Assembly (NCBI GenBank): GCA_045590535.1
Contig: JAZNRE010000028.1
Coordinates: forward strand, 13,986-77,985
Length of the DNA stretch: 64,000 bases
Direction of reading: 5' to 3'
Source of the DNA: UMGS755 sp045590535
GTDB lineage: Bacteria > Bacillota > Clostridia > UBA1381 > UBA9506
This document shows positions 35,336-43,902 of the stretch, in pieces; the stretch's first letter is position 1, and the number at the start of each line of letters is the position of its first letter. The notes below the pieces were generated by a model. That model was not told the DNA's origin. It saw only the letters and a list, made by a program, of their open reading frames with translations, and did not search any database. The translations under genes were made by a program, and so were the position numbers.

Positions 35336-36130
35336 ATGCGGGCGTTAATCACAGGAGCCAGTTCCGGTATTGGACGGGATATGGCTAAAATTCTGTCTCA
35401 AAGGGGGTATGATTTGGTGCTCACTGCGCGCCGGCGGGAGCGTTTAGAAGCTTTGGCTGCAGAACTATCCGGCAATGTGCAAATTCTTTGCTTTGACTTA
35501 TCAAAAACAGAGGATTGCTATGCCTTGCACCGTGAGGCAGGGGCGGTTGATGTCTTTATTAACAACGCAGGCTTTGGACTTTTTGGTGATTTTTTAGAGG
35601 TTGATTTAGAACGCGAAATGGAGATGCTTCATGTGAATGCCCGTGCTATGCACCTTTTAATGAAGCTCTTTTTAAAGGATTTTGTCGAGCGTGACAGCGG
35701 CTACATTTTAAATGTGGCTTCAGCAGCGGCTTTTATGCCCGGTGGCCCCATGCTTGACAGTTACTATGCAACAAAGGCTTATATCTTAAACTTAACCCGT
35801 TCGGTAGCCAAGGGCCTCTCCAAACAAAAAAGTAAGGTTGTTTTATCAGCTTTGTGTCCCGGACCGGTTAAAACAGAGTTTGAGGTTGTTGCCGGCGTGG
35901 ATTTTACACCCATAGGCAAGTCAAGCGAGTCAGTGGCAAAATATGCCCTTAAAAAGCTGTTTTGTGGCAAAAAGGTGATTGTGCCCGGCCCTGTGATGAA
36001 GGTGGCACGGTTTTTTACCCGGTTTTTGCCGGATTCAGCGCTGTTAACCCTGGCTTATGTCATTCAGTTGCCCCGCAGACTATCTTTAGAAAAGGAGAAG
36101 CAAAATGACAAGCAGAGAAGAGTTCATTGA
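35336..36130 (+). CDS. Short-chain dehydrogenase/reductase
   Basis: A 264-residue SDR. The cofactor motif TGASSGIGRDMA is at the N-terminus, NNAGFG at about residue 77, and the catalytic Ser and YxxxK (YYATKAY) follow at about 130-148. An arginine after the first strand (TARRRERL) suggests NADP(H) preference. The SDR superfamily is too broad to name a substrate; this pattern is that of the DltE/YqjQ-like group often annotated as general oxidoreductases. AAAGGAGG precedes the ATG. The 3' end overlaps the next gene by 26 bp. Confidence 0.87.
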   Translation: MRALITGASSGIGRDMAKILSQRGYDLVLTARRRERLEALAAELSGNVQILCFDLSKTEDCYALHREAGAVDVFINNAGFGLFGDFLEVDLEREMEMLHVNARAMHLLMKLFLKDFVERDSGYILNVASAAAFMPGGPMLDSYYATKAYILNLTRSVAKGLSKQKSKVVLSALCPGPVKTEFEVVAGVDFTPIGKSSESVAKYALKKLFCGKKVIVPGPVMKVARFFTRFLPDSALLTLAYVIQLPRRLSLEKEKQNDKQRRVH

Positions 36131-36686
36131 ATTATATCAAAATAATATCAAGCGTGAGGGTGCCGATAAGCTCCTGGAATATTTGTGCTCTCCGGCCAGC
36201 GATTTTTTCACCGCACCGGCCAGCACGCGTTTTCATGGCTCTTATGCAGGCGGTTTAGTGGAGCACAGCATCAATGTTTATGATTGTCTTAAAGATTATT
36301 TAAGCCGGCCCCGTGTGCAAGAGCTTTATGGTCTTCTATCGGATGCAGAAAGCGTTGCCATTGTGGCGCTGCTTCATGATTTATGCAAGGTTAACTGCTA
36401 CAAAGAAAGCATGCGCAATGTAAAAGACAAGGAAGGCCGCTGGACACAGGTGCCTTTTTATGAATACGATGATGCGCTGCCTTACGGTCATGGTGAAAAA
36501 TCCGTGTATATCATTACGGGTTTTATGCGCCTGACCCGTGAAGAAGCCTTTGCCATTCGCTACCACATGGGCTTTTCAGAAGATGGCAACAAGCAGAATG
36601 TTGGTAAAAGCTTTGAAATGTATCCCTTAAGCTTTGCATTACATACAGCTGATATGGAGGCAACTTATTTTTTAGAGGGTAAGTAA
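36105..36686 (+). CDS. HD-domain hydrolase
   Basis: A 193-residue HD-domain protein. Metal ligands fit VEHSINVYD (His), ALLHDLCKVN (HD), YGHGEKSVY (His), IRYHMG (His) and LHTADMEA (Asp). The pattern is close to the HD domain of YhaM-type 3'-5' exoribonucleases but with no OB-fold part, so the substrate could be a nucleotide or nucleic acid. The ATG at 36105 has AAAGGAG inside the end of the preceding SDR gene, giving 26 bp overlap and likely coupling. Confidence 0.75.
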   Translation: MTSREEFIELYQNNIKREGADKLLEYLCSPASDFFTAPASTRFHGSYAGGLVEHSINVYDCLKDYLSRPRVQELYGLLSDAESVAIVALLHDLCKVNCYKESMRNVKDKEGRWTQVPFYEYDDALPYGHGEKSVYIITGFMRLTREEAFAIRYHMGFSEDGNKQNVGKSFEMYPLSFALHTADMEATYFLEGK

Positions 36687-36731
36687 AAGCCGGCTTGGAT
36701 GTATGAAATATTGATATAAAAGGAAATGTGT

Positions 36732-37646
36732 ATGAATATTTATAAAGACATAACGGAATTGATTGGCAGAACGCCCTTGGTGGAGCTATATCACGATGCA
36801 AACGGACCCCAAATTGTAGGCAAGGTAGAATTTTTTAACCCTGCCGGCAGCGTGAAAGACAGAGCTGCCAAATATATGATTGAAGCGGCGGAAAAAGCCG
36901 GATTATTAAAGCCCGGTGCGGTTATCATTGAGCCCACCAGTGGCAACACGGGCATTGGCCTTGCGGCGATCTCTGCCGTTCGTGGCTATCGGGTCATTCT
37001 CACCATGCCTGAAACCATGAGCATAGAACGCCGCAACCTGCTGAAAGCCTATGGTGCCGAGGTGGTTTTAACTGACGGTGCAAAGGGCATGCAAGGGGCC
37101 ATTGATAAGGCAAATGAGTTGGCAGCCTCAATGCAGAATAGCTTTATTCCGGGACAATTTATAAACCCGGACAATCCCAAAGCTCACTTTGAAACAACGG
37201 GTCCGGAAATTTGGCATGACACAGAGGGTAAAGTGGATATTTTTGTTGCCGGCGTGGGCACAGGTGGAACCATATCCGGCGTAGGTGCTTTTTTAAAGTC
37301 CAAAAATCCGGAAATTAAGATTGTAGCTGTTGAACCTGCAGATTCACCTGTTTTGTCACAGGGAAAGGCCGGCAGCCATCAGATTCAGGGCATTGGCGCA
37401 GGCTTTGTGCCTGCAATTCTGAATCAGGATGTTTGTGATGAAGTGATGACTATTCAAACGGAGGAGGCCTATGCGGCAGGCCGTACATTAGCTCAAAAGC
37501 AAGGCCTTTTGGTAGGCGTTTCTGCCGGTGCAGCCTTTAGTGCGGCTAAAAAACTGGCACAAAGACCGGAAAATGCAGGCAGACTGATTGTCACTTTGTT
37601 GCCTGATACCGGGGAACGCTATTTATCGACACCCATGTTCCTTTAA
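36732..37646 (+). CDS. cysK: Cysteine synthase A (O-acetylserine sulfhydrylase)
   Basis: A PLP fold type II enzyme that condenses O-acetylserine with sulfide to cysteine. The PLP Lys is in AGSVKDRAAKYM, the substrate loop in EPTSGNTGIGLA, the phosphate cup in GVGTGGTISGVG, and the C-terminal GVSAGAAFSAA. The 304-residue length is standard. Its substrate is produced by cysE at 47.6-48.3 kb. AGGA lies 7 bases before ATG 36732; ATG 36726 is too close. Confidence 0.95.
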   Translation: MNIYKDITELIGRTPLVELYHDANGPQIVGKVEFFNPAGSVKDRAAKYMIEAAEKAGLLKPGAVIIEPTSGNTGIGLAAISAVRGYRVILTMPETMSIERRNLLKAYGAEVVLTDGAKGMQGAIDKANELAASMQNSFIPGQFINPDNPKAHFETTGPEIWHDTEGKVDIFVAGVGTGGTISGVGAFLKSKNPEIKIVAVEPADSPVLSQGKAGSHQIQGIGAGFVPAILNQDVCDEVMTIQTEEAYAAGRTLAQKQGLLVGVSAGAAFSAAKKLAQRPENAGRLIVTLLPDTGERYLSTPMFL

Positions 37647-37693
37647 TGCAAGAATTTTCATGCAAAAATTTTAAAGAAATATCGTAAAAATGA

Positions 37694-37722
37694 TTGCAAA
37701 TAGATGTAGTTTATGCTATAAT
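37694..37722 (+). promoter_or_regulatory. Promoter of the cpsCDB cluster
   Basis: TTGCAA at 37694-37699, a 17-base spacer, consensus TATAAT at 37717-37722. A leader of about 115 bases follows before cpsC, with no riboswitch class I recognise. Confidence 0.7.
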
Positions 37723-37837
37723 AAAATTGAATTTGGCTTTTAAGCAGTGTGCATATCTTATGAGCATGCAGTAACCCTGAAAAAGGCTAAAGTGAATCAA
37801 TTATAAAAGCATAAGAATAAAGATATAGGGAGCGATA

Positions 37838-38548
37838 TTGTTGAACAGGCAGATTAGTGTAGTTGAACTGGTTAAATTGTTTTTATTTCACTGGTGGCGC
37901 ATTGTGATTGTGGCTATCGTGGGAACCATGTTGGCCTATGGCATAACATTCTGGTTCATCACACCGACTTATACATCCCGCGGCTCACTGTATGTGAATA
38001 ACAATACCTTTCAAGACAATTCGAATGTTAATTTGGCAGACCTTGCCACATCACAGCAATTAGCCTTTACTTGCATAGAACTGTTGACATCGGACACCTT
38101 TGTGGAACAAATTGCCGAGGAATTGAAATTGCCTTACTCATCTGCACAAATGAGAGGCATGATTTCAATGGAGCCCAAGAACGAAACGGAAATTATTGAA
38201 ATTAAGGTTCGGTCGCATAATCCAAAACTTTCACAGCATATTGTTGATGCCATTTTAAGAAATTCATCAGAAGAAATTGTCCGCGTGGTGGGTGGCGGTA
38301 ATGTTAAAATAGTGGATAACGCTACTTTTTCACAAAATCCGTCTTCACCAAGTATAGTCCGTAATGCATTTTTAGGCTTTGTTGTCGGTGCACTTTTGAG
38401 CATGTTTTTCATTTTCTTAGTTGACACATTTGATACACGAATTAAAATTGAAACAGACCTAATGGATGTAAAAGAATTTCCCCTTTTGGGTATTATTCCA
38501 GATATTGACTATGTTCGTGCTGAGGTGAAAAAGAATGCTCATAAATAA
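37838..38548 (+). CDS. Wzz/CpsC-type polysaccharide co-polymerase, kinase activator
   Basis: A 236-residue protein with two membrane helices (about 18-40 and 177-198) around an extracytoplasmic domain, the architecture of CpsC/YwqC/CapA. It helps set polysaccharide chain length and activates the partner BY-kinase. The C-terminal cytoplasmic tail with FDTRIKIETDL is the kinase-contact region. The start is a TTG; AGGGAG lies 5 bases before TTG 37838 and 8 bases before TTG 37841. It overlaps cpsD by 14 bp. Confidence 0.88.
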   Translation: MLNRQISVVELVKLFLFHWWRIVIVAIVGTMLAYGITFWFITPTYTSRGSLYVNNNTFQDNSNVNLADLATSQQLAFTCIELLTSDTFVEQIAEELKLPYSSAQMRGMISMEPKNETEIIEIKVRSHNPKLSQHIVDAILRNSSEEIVRVVGGGNVKIVDNATFSQNPSSPSIVRNAFLGFVVGALLSMFFIFLVDTFDTRIKIETDLMDVKEFPLLGIIPDIDYVRAEVKKNAHK

Positions 38549-39374
38549 AATTAGAAATAAATGTTTACAAAAGAAAATTGCAAAAGCGGCAGAAGGCAAA
38601 GACATTCGTTGTAATATCATTGATAAAAACACTCATTTTAGTGTGCTGGAGGCCTATAAGACAGCCAGAACCAATCTCATGTATACCTTGACAAATGAGG
38701 AAGGCTGCAAGCGCATTTTGTTCACCAGCGCTATGCCCAGTGAAGGTAAATCCACAACATCAATCAATTTGGCTATCACTTTTGCCCAAACAGGTGCAAA
38801 GGTTTTGATTATTGAAGCAGACTTGCGCCGCCCCAAGCTTCACAAGTATCTGAATTTACAGAATGAGTATGGTATTTCAGAATATCTTGGTGGTTTTAAA
38901 GGGCTTCGCGAAATTGTACAGAAAACGGACTACAAATTAGACTGCATTACAGGTGGAACCATTCCTCCCAATCCTTCTGAACTTTTAATGTTACCGGCCA
39001 TGAAGGAACTGTTAGATGAATTTTCAAATGAATATGATTATATCTTTGTCGATTCACCACCCATCAATGTGGTAACAGACCCTGTGTCACTTGCTCCTTT
39101 AATGACCGGTGTTGTGGTTGTGGTTAAGCAGAATCAAACCGATTCGGATTCACTTCGCCGGGCTATTGCTTCATTAGAATTTAGCAAAGCGAAGATTTTG
39201 GGCTATTTCCTGAATAGCTCTGCTGAGTTAAGACACTATACCTACAATCGCTATAAATACAATTACAGTTCTCAATATAATTTCAATTACACTTATACCT
39301 ATCATTATAAAGGTCACTATGGCTACGGTCATAATTACAAGGCAGAAGAAACAGTAGAAGAAAAAACTGTTTAA
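38535..39374 (+). CDS. BY-type tyrosine kinase (CpsD/CapB)
   Basis: A 279-residue bacterial tyrosine kinase. Walker A is SAMPSEGKSTTSIN, Walker A' is VLIIEADLRRPK, and Walker B is YIFVDSPP. The tail (about residues 232-265) is extremely rich in Tyr, His and Asn, the autophosphorylation cluster. It acts with the membrane adaptor encoded upstream to control export or polymerisation of surface polysaccharide, and with the phosphatase downstream. It overlaps the upstream gene by 14 bp. Confidence 0.93.
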   Translation: MLINKIRNKCLQKKIAKAAEGKDIRCNIIDKNTHFSVLEAYKTARTNLMYTLTNEEGCKRILFTSAMPSEGKSTTSINLAITFAQTGAKVLIIEADLRRPKLHKYLNLQNEYGISEYLGGFKGLREIVQKTDYKLDCITGGTIPPNPSELLMLPAMKELLDEFSNEYDYIFVDSPPINVVTDPVSLAPLMTGVVVVVKQNQTDSDSLRRAIASLEFSKAKILGYFLNSSAELRHYTYNRYKYNYSSQYNFNYTYTYHYKGHYGYGHNYKAEETVEEKTV

Positions 39375-39425
39375 TCAAAACAAAGCGGAGGCGCAGCAAT
39401 CATCATTATATGTGAGGTGCTGAGG

Positions 39426-40154
39426 ATGCGTATAGTTGATTTTCATGCTCATATTTTGCCGGGCATAGACGATGGAGCAGCTGATGTAGAAACAGCGAGA
39501 AAGCTCCTTTGTTCTCAAAAACAACAAGGTATTGATACGGTGGTTGCAACACCCCATTGCTACAAGCATCAATCCTATCGTGCGTTTGTCGAAAAAAGGG
39601 AAAAAGCCTTGCAACAAGTGATGGAATCCGGTGGCAATGATTTTCCGGAGATTGTTCTTGGTGCAGAGGTAGAGCTTTATTGCGGGTTGTCTGAGCGTCA
39701 GAATGTGCGAAAGCTTTGTATTGAAAACACAGATTATATGTTGATAGAAATGCCTTTTACCTACTGGAATGATTGGTTTTATGATGAACTTGACCTTTTA
39801 GAGCATCGTCATGGAATTAAACCCATTATTGCACACTTAGACCGGTATATTCCCAGCCCTGCTCAGATACGGTATTTTCAGAAAATGCTGAAAAGAGATG
39901 TTTTGATTCAAATTAATGCAGGTGCGTTGCTTCGTTTTGGCGAAAGACAGATTGTCAGAAAACTTCTTTCACAAAACGCTTTTACGGTTTTGGGTACAGA
40001 CTGTCACGACCTTAAAAAGCGTAAGTGTAATTTTAAGGCCGCTCGTCGCGTTTTGCAGCATAAGTTTAAAGGTAATTTATTTGAACAGCTTATGGATAAC
40101 GCAGACCGACTTTTGCAAAATCAGCCGGTGGAACGAACCCGGGACAGGTCTTGA
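39426..40154 (+). CDS. PHP-type protein tyrosine phosphatase (CpsB/CapC)
   Basis: A 242-residue metal-dependent PHP phosphatase. Motif 1 is DFHAHILPGIDDGA, later ligands lie in TPHCYKHQSY and GTDCHDLKKRK. It dephosphorylates the BY-kinase and resets the phosphorylation cycle. ATG 39426 has GAGG 8 bases upstream; the GTG at 39417 overlaps that site. The C-B-D trio is complete, although gene order is C-D-B and no glycosyltransferase or flippase genes follow. Confidence 0.9.
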   Translation: MRIVDFHAHILPGIDDGAADVETARKLLCSQKQQGIDTVVATPHCYKHQSYRAFVEKREKALQQVMESGGNDFPEIVLGAEVELYCGLSERQNVRKLCIENTDYMLIEMPFTYWNDWFYDELDLLEHRHGIKPIIAHLDRYIPSPAQIRYFQKMLKRDVLIQINAGALLRFGERQIVRKLLSQNAFTVLGTDCHDLKKRKCNFKAARRVLQHKFKGNLFEQLMDNADRLLQNQPVERTRDRS

Positions 40155-40200
40155 TACATATTGAACCAGGTTAAACAGTTTTCATTGCATGGAGGAAAAT

Positions 40201-40662
40201 GTGTATAAAAAATGCTTTTTCTGGGTTGCCACATTGGTGTGGGCGATGCTTATTTTTATGTTGTCCTCACAGCCGGCAAAGACCTCTGCGGCTATGAGCT
40301 CTTCCGTTTTAAGACGGTTACTTGAAATGTTACCCATTGTGAAAAAATTTTCGCCGGATGTGCAGCAAGAAGTGGTGTTCTGGTTGCATGTTATCCTTCG
40401 CAAAATGGCCCATTTTGGCTTATATGCTGTTTTAGGCGTGTTGGTTTATGGGCTGCACAGATGTTATGGTGCAGGGGGCATGCATGTTGTTATTCAAACA
40501 GTAAGCATTTGCTGTTTATATGCTATATCAGATGAGATGCACCAGCTTTTTGTAGCAGGGCGCGGCGGTCGTGTTTATGATGTTTTAATTGATACCTTTG
40601 GTGCATTTTTCGGCGTTTTGTTTACACAAGGGTTTTTGCGATTTTTTAAAAGAAAACAATAA
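40201..40662 (+). CDS. VanZ family membrane protein
   Basis: A 153-residue membrane protein with four helices and the VanZ landmarks RKMAHFGLYAVLG and DEMHQLFVAGRGGRVYDVLI. VanZ-like proteins are linked to glycopeptide resistance and envelope maintenance, with mechanism unknown. A GTG start at 40201 is supported by GGAGG 5 bases upstream; the ATG at 40189 lies before that site. It probably belongs to the cps transcript. Confidence 0.88.
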   Translation: MYKKCFFWVATLVWAMLIFMLSSQPAKTSAAMSSSVLRRLLEMLPIVKKFSPDVQQEVVFWLHVILRKMAHFGLYAVLGVLVYGLHRCYGAGGMHVVIQTVSICCLYAISDEMHQLFVAGRGGRVYDVLIDTFGAFFGVLFTQGFLRFFKRKQ

Positions 40663-40680
40663 GTTGTGATGACTTTTACA

Positions 40681-40721
40681 TATCCTCTTTGCGTTTGTAG
40701 CGGAAAGAGGATATTCTTTTT
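40681..40721 (+). terminator. Terminator after vanZ-like gene
   Basis: A 10-bp stem (40681-40690 with 40704-40713) with a 13-base loop, followed by a T-rich run. It ends the cps transcript just before folC. Confidence 0.8.
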
Positions 40722-40740
40722 ATTAAAGGCAGGGATTTTC

Positions 40741-42027
40741 GTGACATATGATGAAGCGTTGTTATATTTAGATAGCCGCAAAGGCTTGGGCAGTCGCCCG
40801 GGTCTTGCAACCATTTATGCATTACTTAAGCAAATGGGAAATCCGGAACAGAATCTTAAAGTGATTCATATTGCCGGAACAAACGGAAAAGGTTCTGTGG
40901 GCAGCATGCTGTCTTCTGTGTTGTCAAAAGCAGGTTATCGGGTGGGCTTTTTCTCTTCACCTGCTTTATTTAATGTACGAGAGATGATTCGTTTAAATGG
41001 GGTAGAAATTGGTGAAGAAACGCTTGCAAAGGCACTAACAGCCGCCCGCAAAGGTGCAGAGGCCATAGAAGAACAAGAAGGGTTTTTGGCTACCGAATTT
41101 GAAATTATGACAGCAGCAGCTTATTGGTTTTTTGCGGGACAGAGTTGTGACTATGCCATAATTGAATGCGGCATGGGCGGGGCACTGGATGCAACCAATG
41201 TTAATCATAACACTGCTATATCGGTTTTAACGCGAATCGATTATGACCACACAGGCTTTTTAGGTGAAAGCCTTTCTGCCATTACAAAAAATAAGTGCGG
41301 TATCTTAAGAAACAGAAAGCCGGTGGTGGTTTATCCGGAGCAAGAGCCGGAAGTTTTGCAGACCATTTCTGCCGAAGCAAAAACCAAAGGCTCTGTGTTG
41401 CGGGTGCCGAAGATGAATGACCTCACAGGATGCGAAAACACGCCACTAGGCAGTTATTTTTCATATGGGCAGTATAACAATGTTTTTATCCCTCTTTGTG
41501 GTGAACACCAAATCAATAATGCCATTACGGCCATTGAAACCATTACAGCCTTAAAAGAGCAAGGTGTTTTTATTGCAGAAGATGCCGTTTATCAGGGTTT
41601 AGCAAGTTCTAAGTGGTCAGGCCGATTTGAAATTCTTTCCCAGGAACCACCTGTAATTTTAGATGGAGCCCACAATCCAAACGGCGTAAAGGCATTTGCC
41701 AAAGCGTTGCAAAAAACCTATCCGGAACGGTCTTTTATCGGTGTTGTGGGCATGCTGCGGGATAAAGACATGGCGGAATGTTTAAAAACGCTGTCAATGG
41801 TGTGTGAGACCTTGGTGTTGACAACGGTTAACAACCCTCGTTCTGTGGCAGCCGATGAGTTGACAGTCTTGGCAAAAGAATTGCAAATTCCTTGTGCCGC
41901 AGTTGAACATCCCGCCCAGGCAGTTAAAAAGGCTTTTTCAATGCGAAAAAAGGGGCAGGGCGTCTTTTGTGTGGGTTCTTTATATAATTTGTCATTTTAT
42001 AAAGAAAGTTGTCAAAAGTGGCTTTAA
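40741..42027 (+). CDS. folC: Folylpolyglutamate synthase / dihydrofolate synthase
   Basis: Adds glutamate to folates, using ATP, in the Mur-ligase fold. The P-loop is IAGTNGKGSVGSML, TRIDYDHTGFLG follows in the central domain, and the C-terminal domain has ILDGAHNPNGVKAF. The 428-residue length fits. The start is a GTG at 40741 with AGGGA 5 bases upstream; the long upstream extension overlaps the terminator hairpin and is rejected. Confidence 0.93.
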   Translation: MTYDEALLYLDSRKGLGSRPGLATIYALLKQMGNPEQNLKVIHIAGTNGKGSVGSMLSSVLSKAGYRVGFFSSPALFNVREMIRLNGVEIGEETLAKALTAARKGAEAIEEQEGFLATEFEIMTAAAYWFFAGQSCDYAIIECGMGGALDATNVNHNTAISVLTRIDYDHTGFLGESLSAITKNKCGILRNRKPVVVYPEQEPEVLQTISAEAKTKGSVLRVPKMNDLTGCENTPLGSYFSYGQYNNVFIPLCGEHQINNAITAIETITALKEQGVFIAEDAVYQGLASSKWSGRFEILSQEPPVILDGAHNPNGVKAFAKALQKTYPERSFIGVVGMLRDKDMAECLKTLSMVCETLVLTTVNNPRSVAADELTVLAKELQIPCAAVEHPAQAVKKAFSMRKKGQGVFCVGSLYNLSFYKESCQKWL

Positions 42028-42090
42028 ATCGTTTTTTTGTTATTGCAAAGCCACAGGTTTTATATTACTATATAAGTTTATACAAAAATA

Positions 42091-42121
42091 TTACAGCGGA
42101 GTGAATTTCACTCCGCTGTAA
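42091..42121. terminator. Strong hairpin between folC and acyltransferase-3
   Basis: A near-perfect palindrome (42092-42105 with 42107-42120). On the minus strand a T-run follows, and the plus strand has only a weak run, so it serves the minus-strand acyltransferase best. Confidence 0.75.
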
Positions 42122-42133
42122 ATGTATAAAGCT

Positions 42134-43126
42134 TTATAATCCTATTATTGTTTTAATTGTTTCTCCAAACGGAATCTTTTTGCAGAGGCATAATCCAACA
42201 GATATGAAGACAAGCATGATTGCAAGGCCAATGAAAGGAGCGAACATCAGCTTTAATATACCATCGGGAATTTTTGCAATAGGCAACTGGACAATTTGCA
42301 TGTGAAGCAAATAAATACAGTAAGAATATCCACCAATTTTTGCAATATATTTTGCACATGTCGCCGAAGCGGTTTTATAGGCAATGTCAGCCGCCACCAC
42401 AAGAGCTGAAAGGCAAAACAAAGAGGATATAATGTGAAAATAGGTGAATATTTCTCTACAATAAAGAAAACAAAAGGTTATCGGCAGCAAAATGTATGCC
42501 ATAACGGTTATGTACTTTTGTTTTCGTATCGTCAAATCCCAACGGTATCTTCTGATTAGAATGCCCAAACTAAAATAGCCGATCCAATGCAGCGGATTTA
42601 AGTAGTCAGTAAAGAAATCAAGCGGAATGGTTGTTGATATTCCGAAAGAGGCCAGGAGAAGTGCAGCACATTGTACAAAAATCAGAAAATATAAAACTTT
42701 AGTTTGATTATAAAACCATTTAAAAATAAAAAGAAACAGCGTGTATATAGTAATGTAATAGTACCATGTTTTGCTACCCAGCATCCATTTAGCATAATCA
42801 GTCCCGCTGAAATTATGCGTTAAAACTGCAACAAAGGCATAGGTTAGAAAAGAACATACAATCCATGGAACAAGGATTCTGAAAAATTTTTTCTTCCAAA
42901 AGGGTTTGCTGTCGTGGGGTGAACGGCTATATAAAAAGCCGCCCAGTACAAAAAAGATAATGACACCAATTTCACCAAATAAGACCCAAAACGAAGAAAT
43001 AATTTTTGAAAAGAAGTTAGCATTTGAAATAGAAACAACATGTGCAGAGATTACGCTGAATATAGCAATGGCTTTCATAATGTTGATTGCTGTGCTTTCT
43101 CTGCCTGTTAGTTTATGATGATTCAT
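42134..43126 (-). CDS. Acyltransferase-3 family membrane protein
   Basis: A 330-residue protein with about ten membrane helices and the acyltransferase-3 start RESTAINIMKAIAIFSVISAH with its early catalytic His. Members (OafA, WecH, NodX-like) O-acylate sugars or lipids on the outer face. No partner gene is adjacent. Codon use is more AT-rich than in the flanking genes and the gene is bounded by a strong hairpin, so it may have been acquired. ATG 43126 and GTG 43129 are both plausible after GAGGAAG. Confidence 0.85.
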   Translation of the reverse strand: MNHHKLTGRESTAINIMKAIAIFSVISAHVVSISNANFFSKIISSFWVLFGEIGVIIFFVLGGFLYSRSPHDSKPFWKKKFFRILVPWIVCSFLTYAFVAVLTHNFSGTDYAKWMLGSKTWYYYITIYTLFLFIFKWFYNQTKVLYFLIFVQCAALLLASFGISTTIPLDFFTDYLNPLHWIGYFSLGILIRRYRWDLTIRKQKYITVMAYILLPITFCFLYCREIFTYFHIISSLFCLSALVVAADIAYKTASATCAKYIAKIGGYSYCIYLLHMQIVQLPIAKIPDGILKLMFAPFIGLAIMLVFISVGLCLCKKIPFGETIKTIIGL

Positions 43127-43206
43127 CACAATAACACTTCCTCAATCAATCCGTTTATATTATCGTATCATACAAAATGCTAAAAGTCAATTTTTTCAAC
43201 TTTTCG

Positions 43207-43236
43207 TTGACTTCTGCCTATTTCCTTACATAATAA
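43207..43236 (+). promoter_or_regulatory. Promoter-like sequence of spoVT
   Basis: TTGACT at 43207-43212, an 18-base spacer and TAATAA at 43231-43236. In Bacillus spoVT is driven by sigma-G; the boxes here resemble sigma-A sites, so this is only a candidate. Confidence 0.4.
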
Positions 43237-43291
43237 TTCCTTATTTGCATACAATATGTTTGTAAATCAAACAAAAAGGAGCAATTTCTAT

Positions 43292-43837
43292 ATGAAAGCG
43301 ACAGGAATTGTTAGACGCATTGACGACTTGGGCCGCGTTGTAATTCCCAAAGAAATCCGCAGAACTATGCGAATCAGAGAAGGGGACCCTTTAGAAATAT
43401 ATACAGACAGAGACGGCGAAGTTATTTTCAAAAAATATTCACCCATTGGTGAGTTGGGTGACTTTGCGCTGGAATATGCAGAAAGTCTTTCAAAAACCAG
43501 TGGACACCCCACCTGCATAACCGATAAAGATAATGTCATTGCCGTTTCAGGCGTTCCCAAACGGGAGCTTTCTGAAAAAAGAATTAGTCCCGATATTGAA
43601 AGAATTATGGAAGAAAAGACAACTTTCATCATGCGTGGCAACGACAATAAGAAAATGAATCTTTTAGAAGAGAGTGAAAAATATACCGCCGGGGTGGTGG
43701 TCCCCATCATTTCTGAAGGCGACACCATTGGCTCGGTTGTGTTTTTCTCCAATGAATCAACGCCGCAAATGGGCGAGGTTGAAGAAAAACTGGCACAATC
43801 GGCAGCCGGATTTTTAGGCAGACATATGGAGCAATAA
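43292..43837 (+). CDS. spoVT: Stage V sporulation protein T (AbrB family regulator)
   Basis: A 181-residue transcription factor. The N-terminal swapped-hairpin AbrB domain (KATGIVRRIDDLGRVVIP and EIRRTMRIREGDPLEIY) binds DNA, and the C-terminal part is a GAF-like domain. In Bacillus SpoVT acts in the forespore to tune sigma-G genes. AAAGGAG lies 10 bases before ATG 43292. Together with bofA it suggests a sporulating ancestor or host. Confidence 0.95.
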   Translation: MKATGIVRRIDDLGRVVIPKEIRRTMRIREGDPLEIYTDRDGEVIFKKYSPIGELGDFALEYAESLSKTSGHPTCITDKDNVIAVSGVPKRELSEKRISPDIERIMEEKTTFIMRGNDNKKMNLLEESEKYTAGVVVPIISEGDTIGSVVFFSNESTPQMGEVEEKLAQSAAGFLGRHMEQ

Positions 43838-43846
43838 TAAATTATA

Positions 43847-43884
43847 AAAAAGGGCTTTAAGAACCTGGTTCTTAAAGCCCTTTT
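43847..43884. terminator. Bidirectional terminator between spoVT and transketolase
   Basis: A long perfect palindrome with its centre near 43866 and A/T runs at both ends, serving both convergent transcripts. Confidence 0.85.
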
Positions 43885-43902
43885 GTGATGCTAAAGTGTT
43901 TT

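Noticed and set aside
37723..37837. Possible riboswitch in the cpsC leader
   Set aside because: I checked for the hallmark bases of c-di-GMP, c-di-AMP and other common classes and saw none; only a weak 5-bp hairpin is visible.
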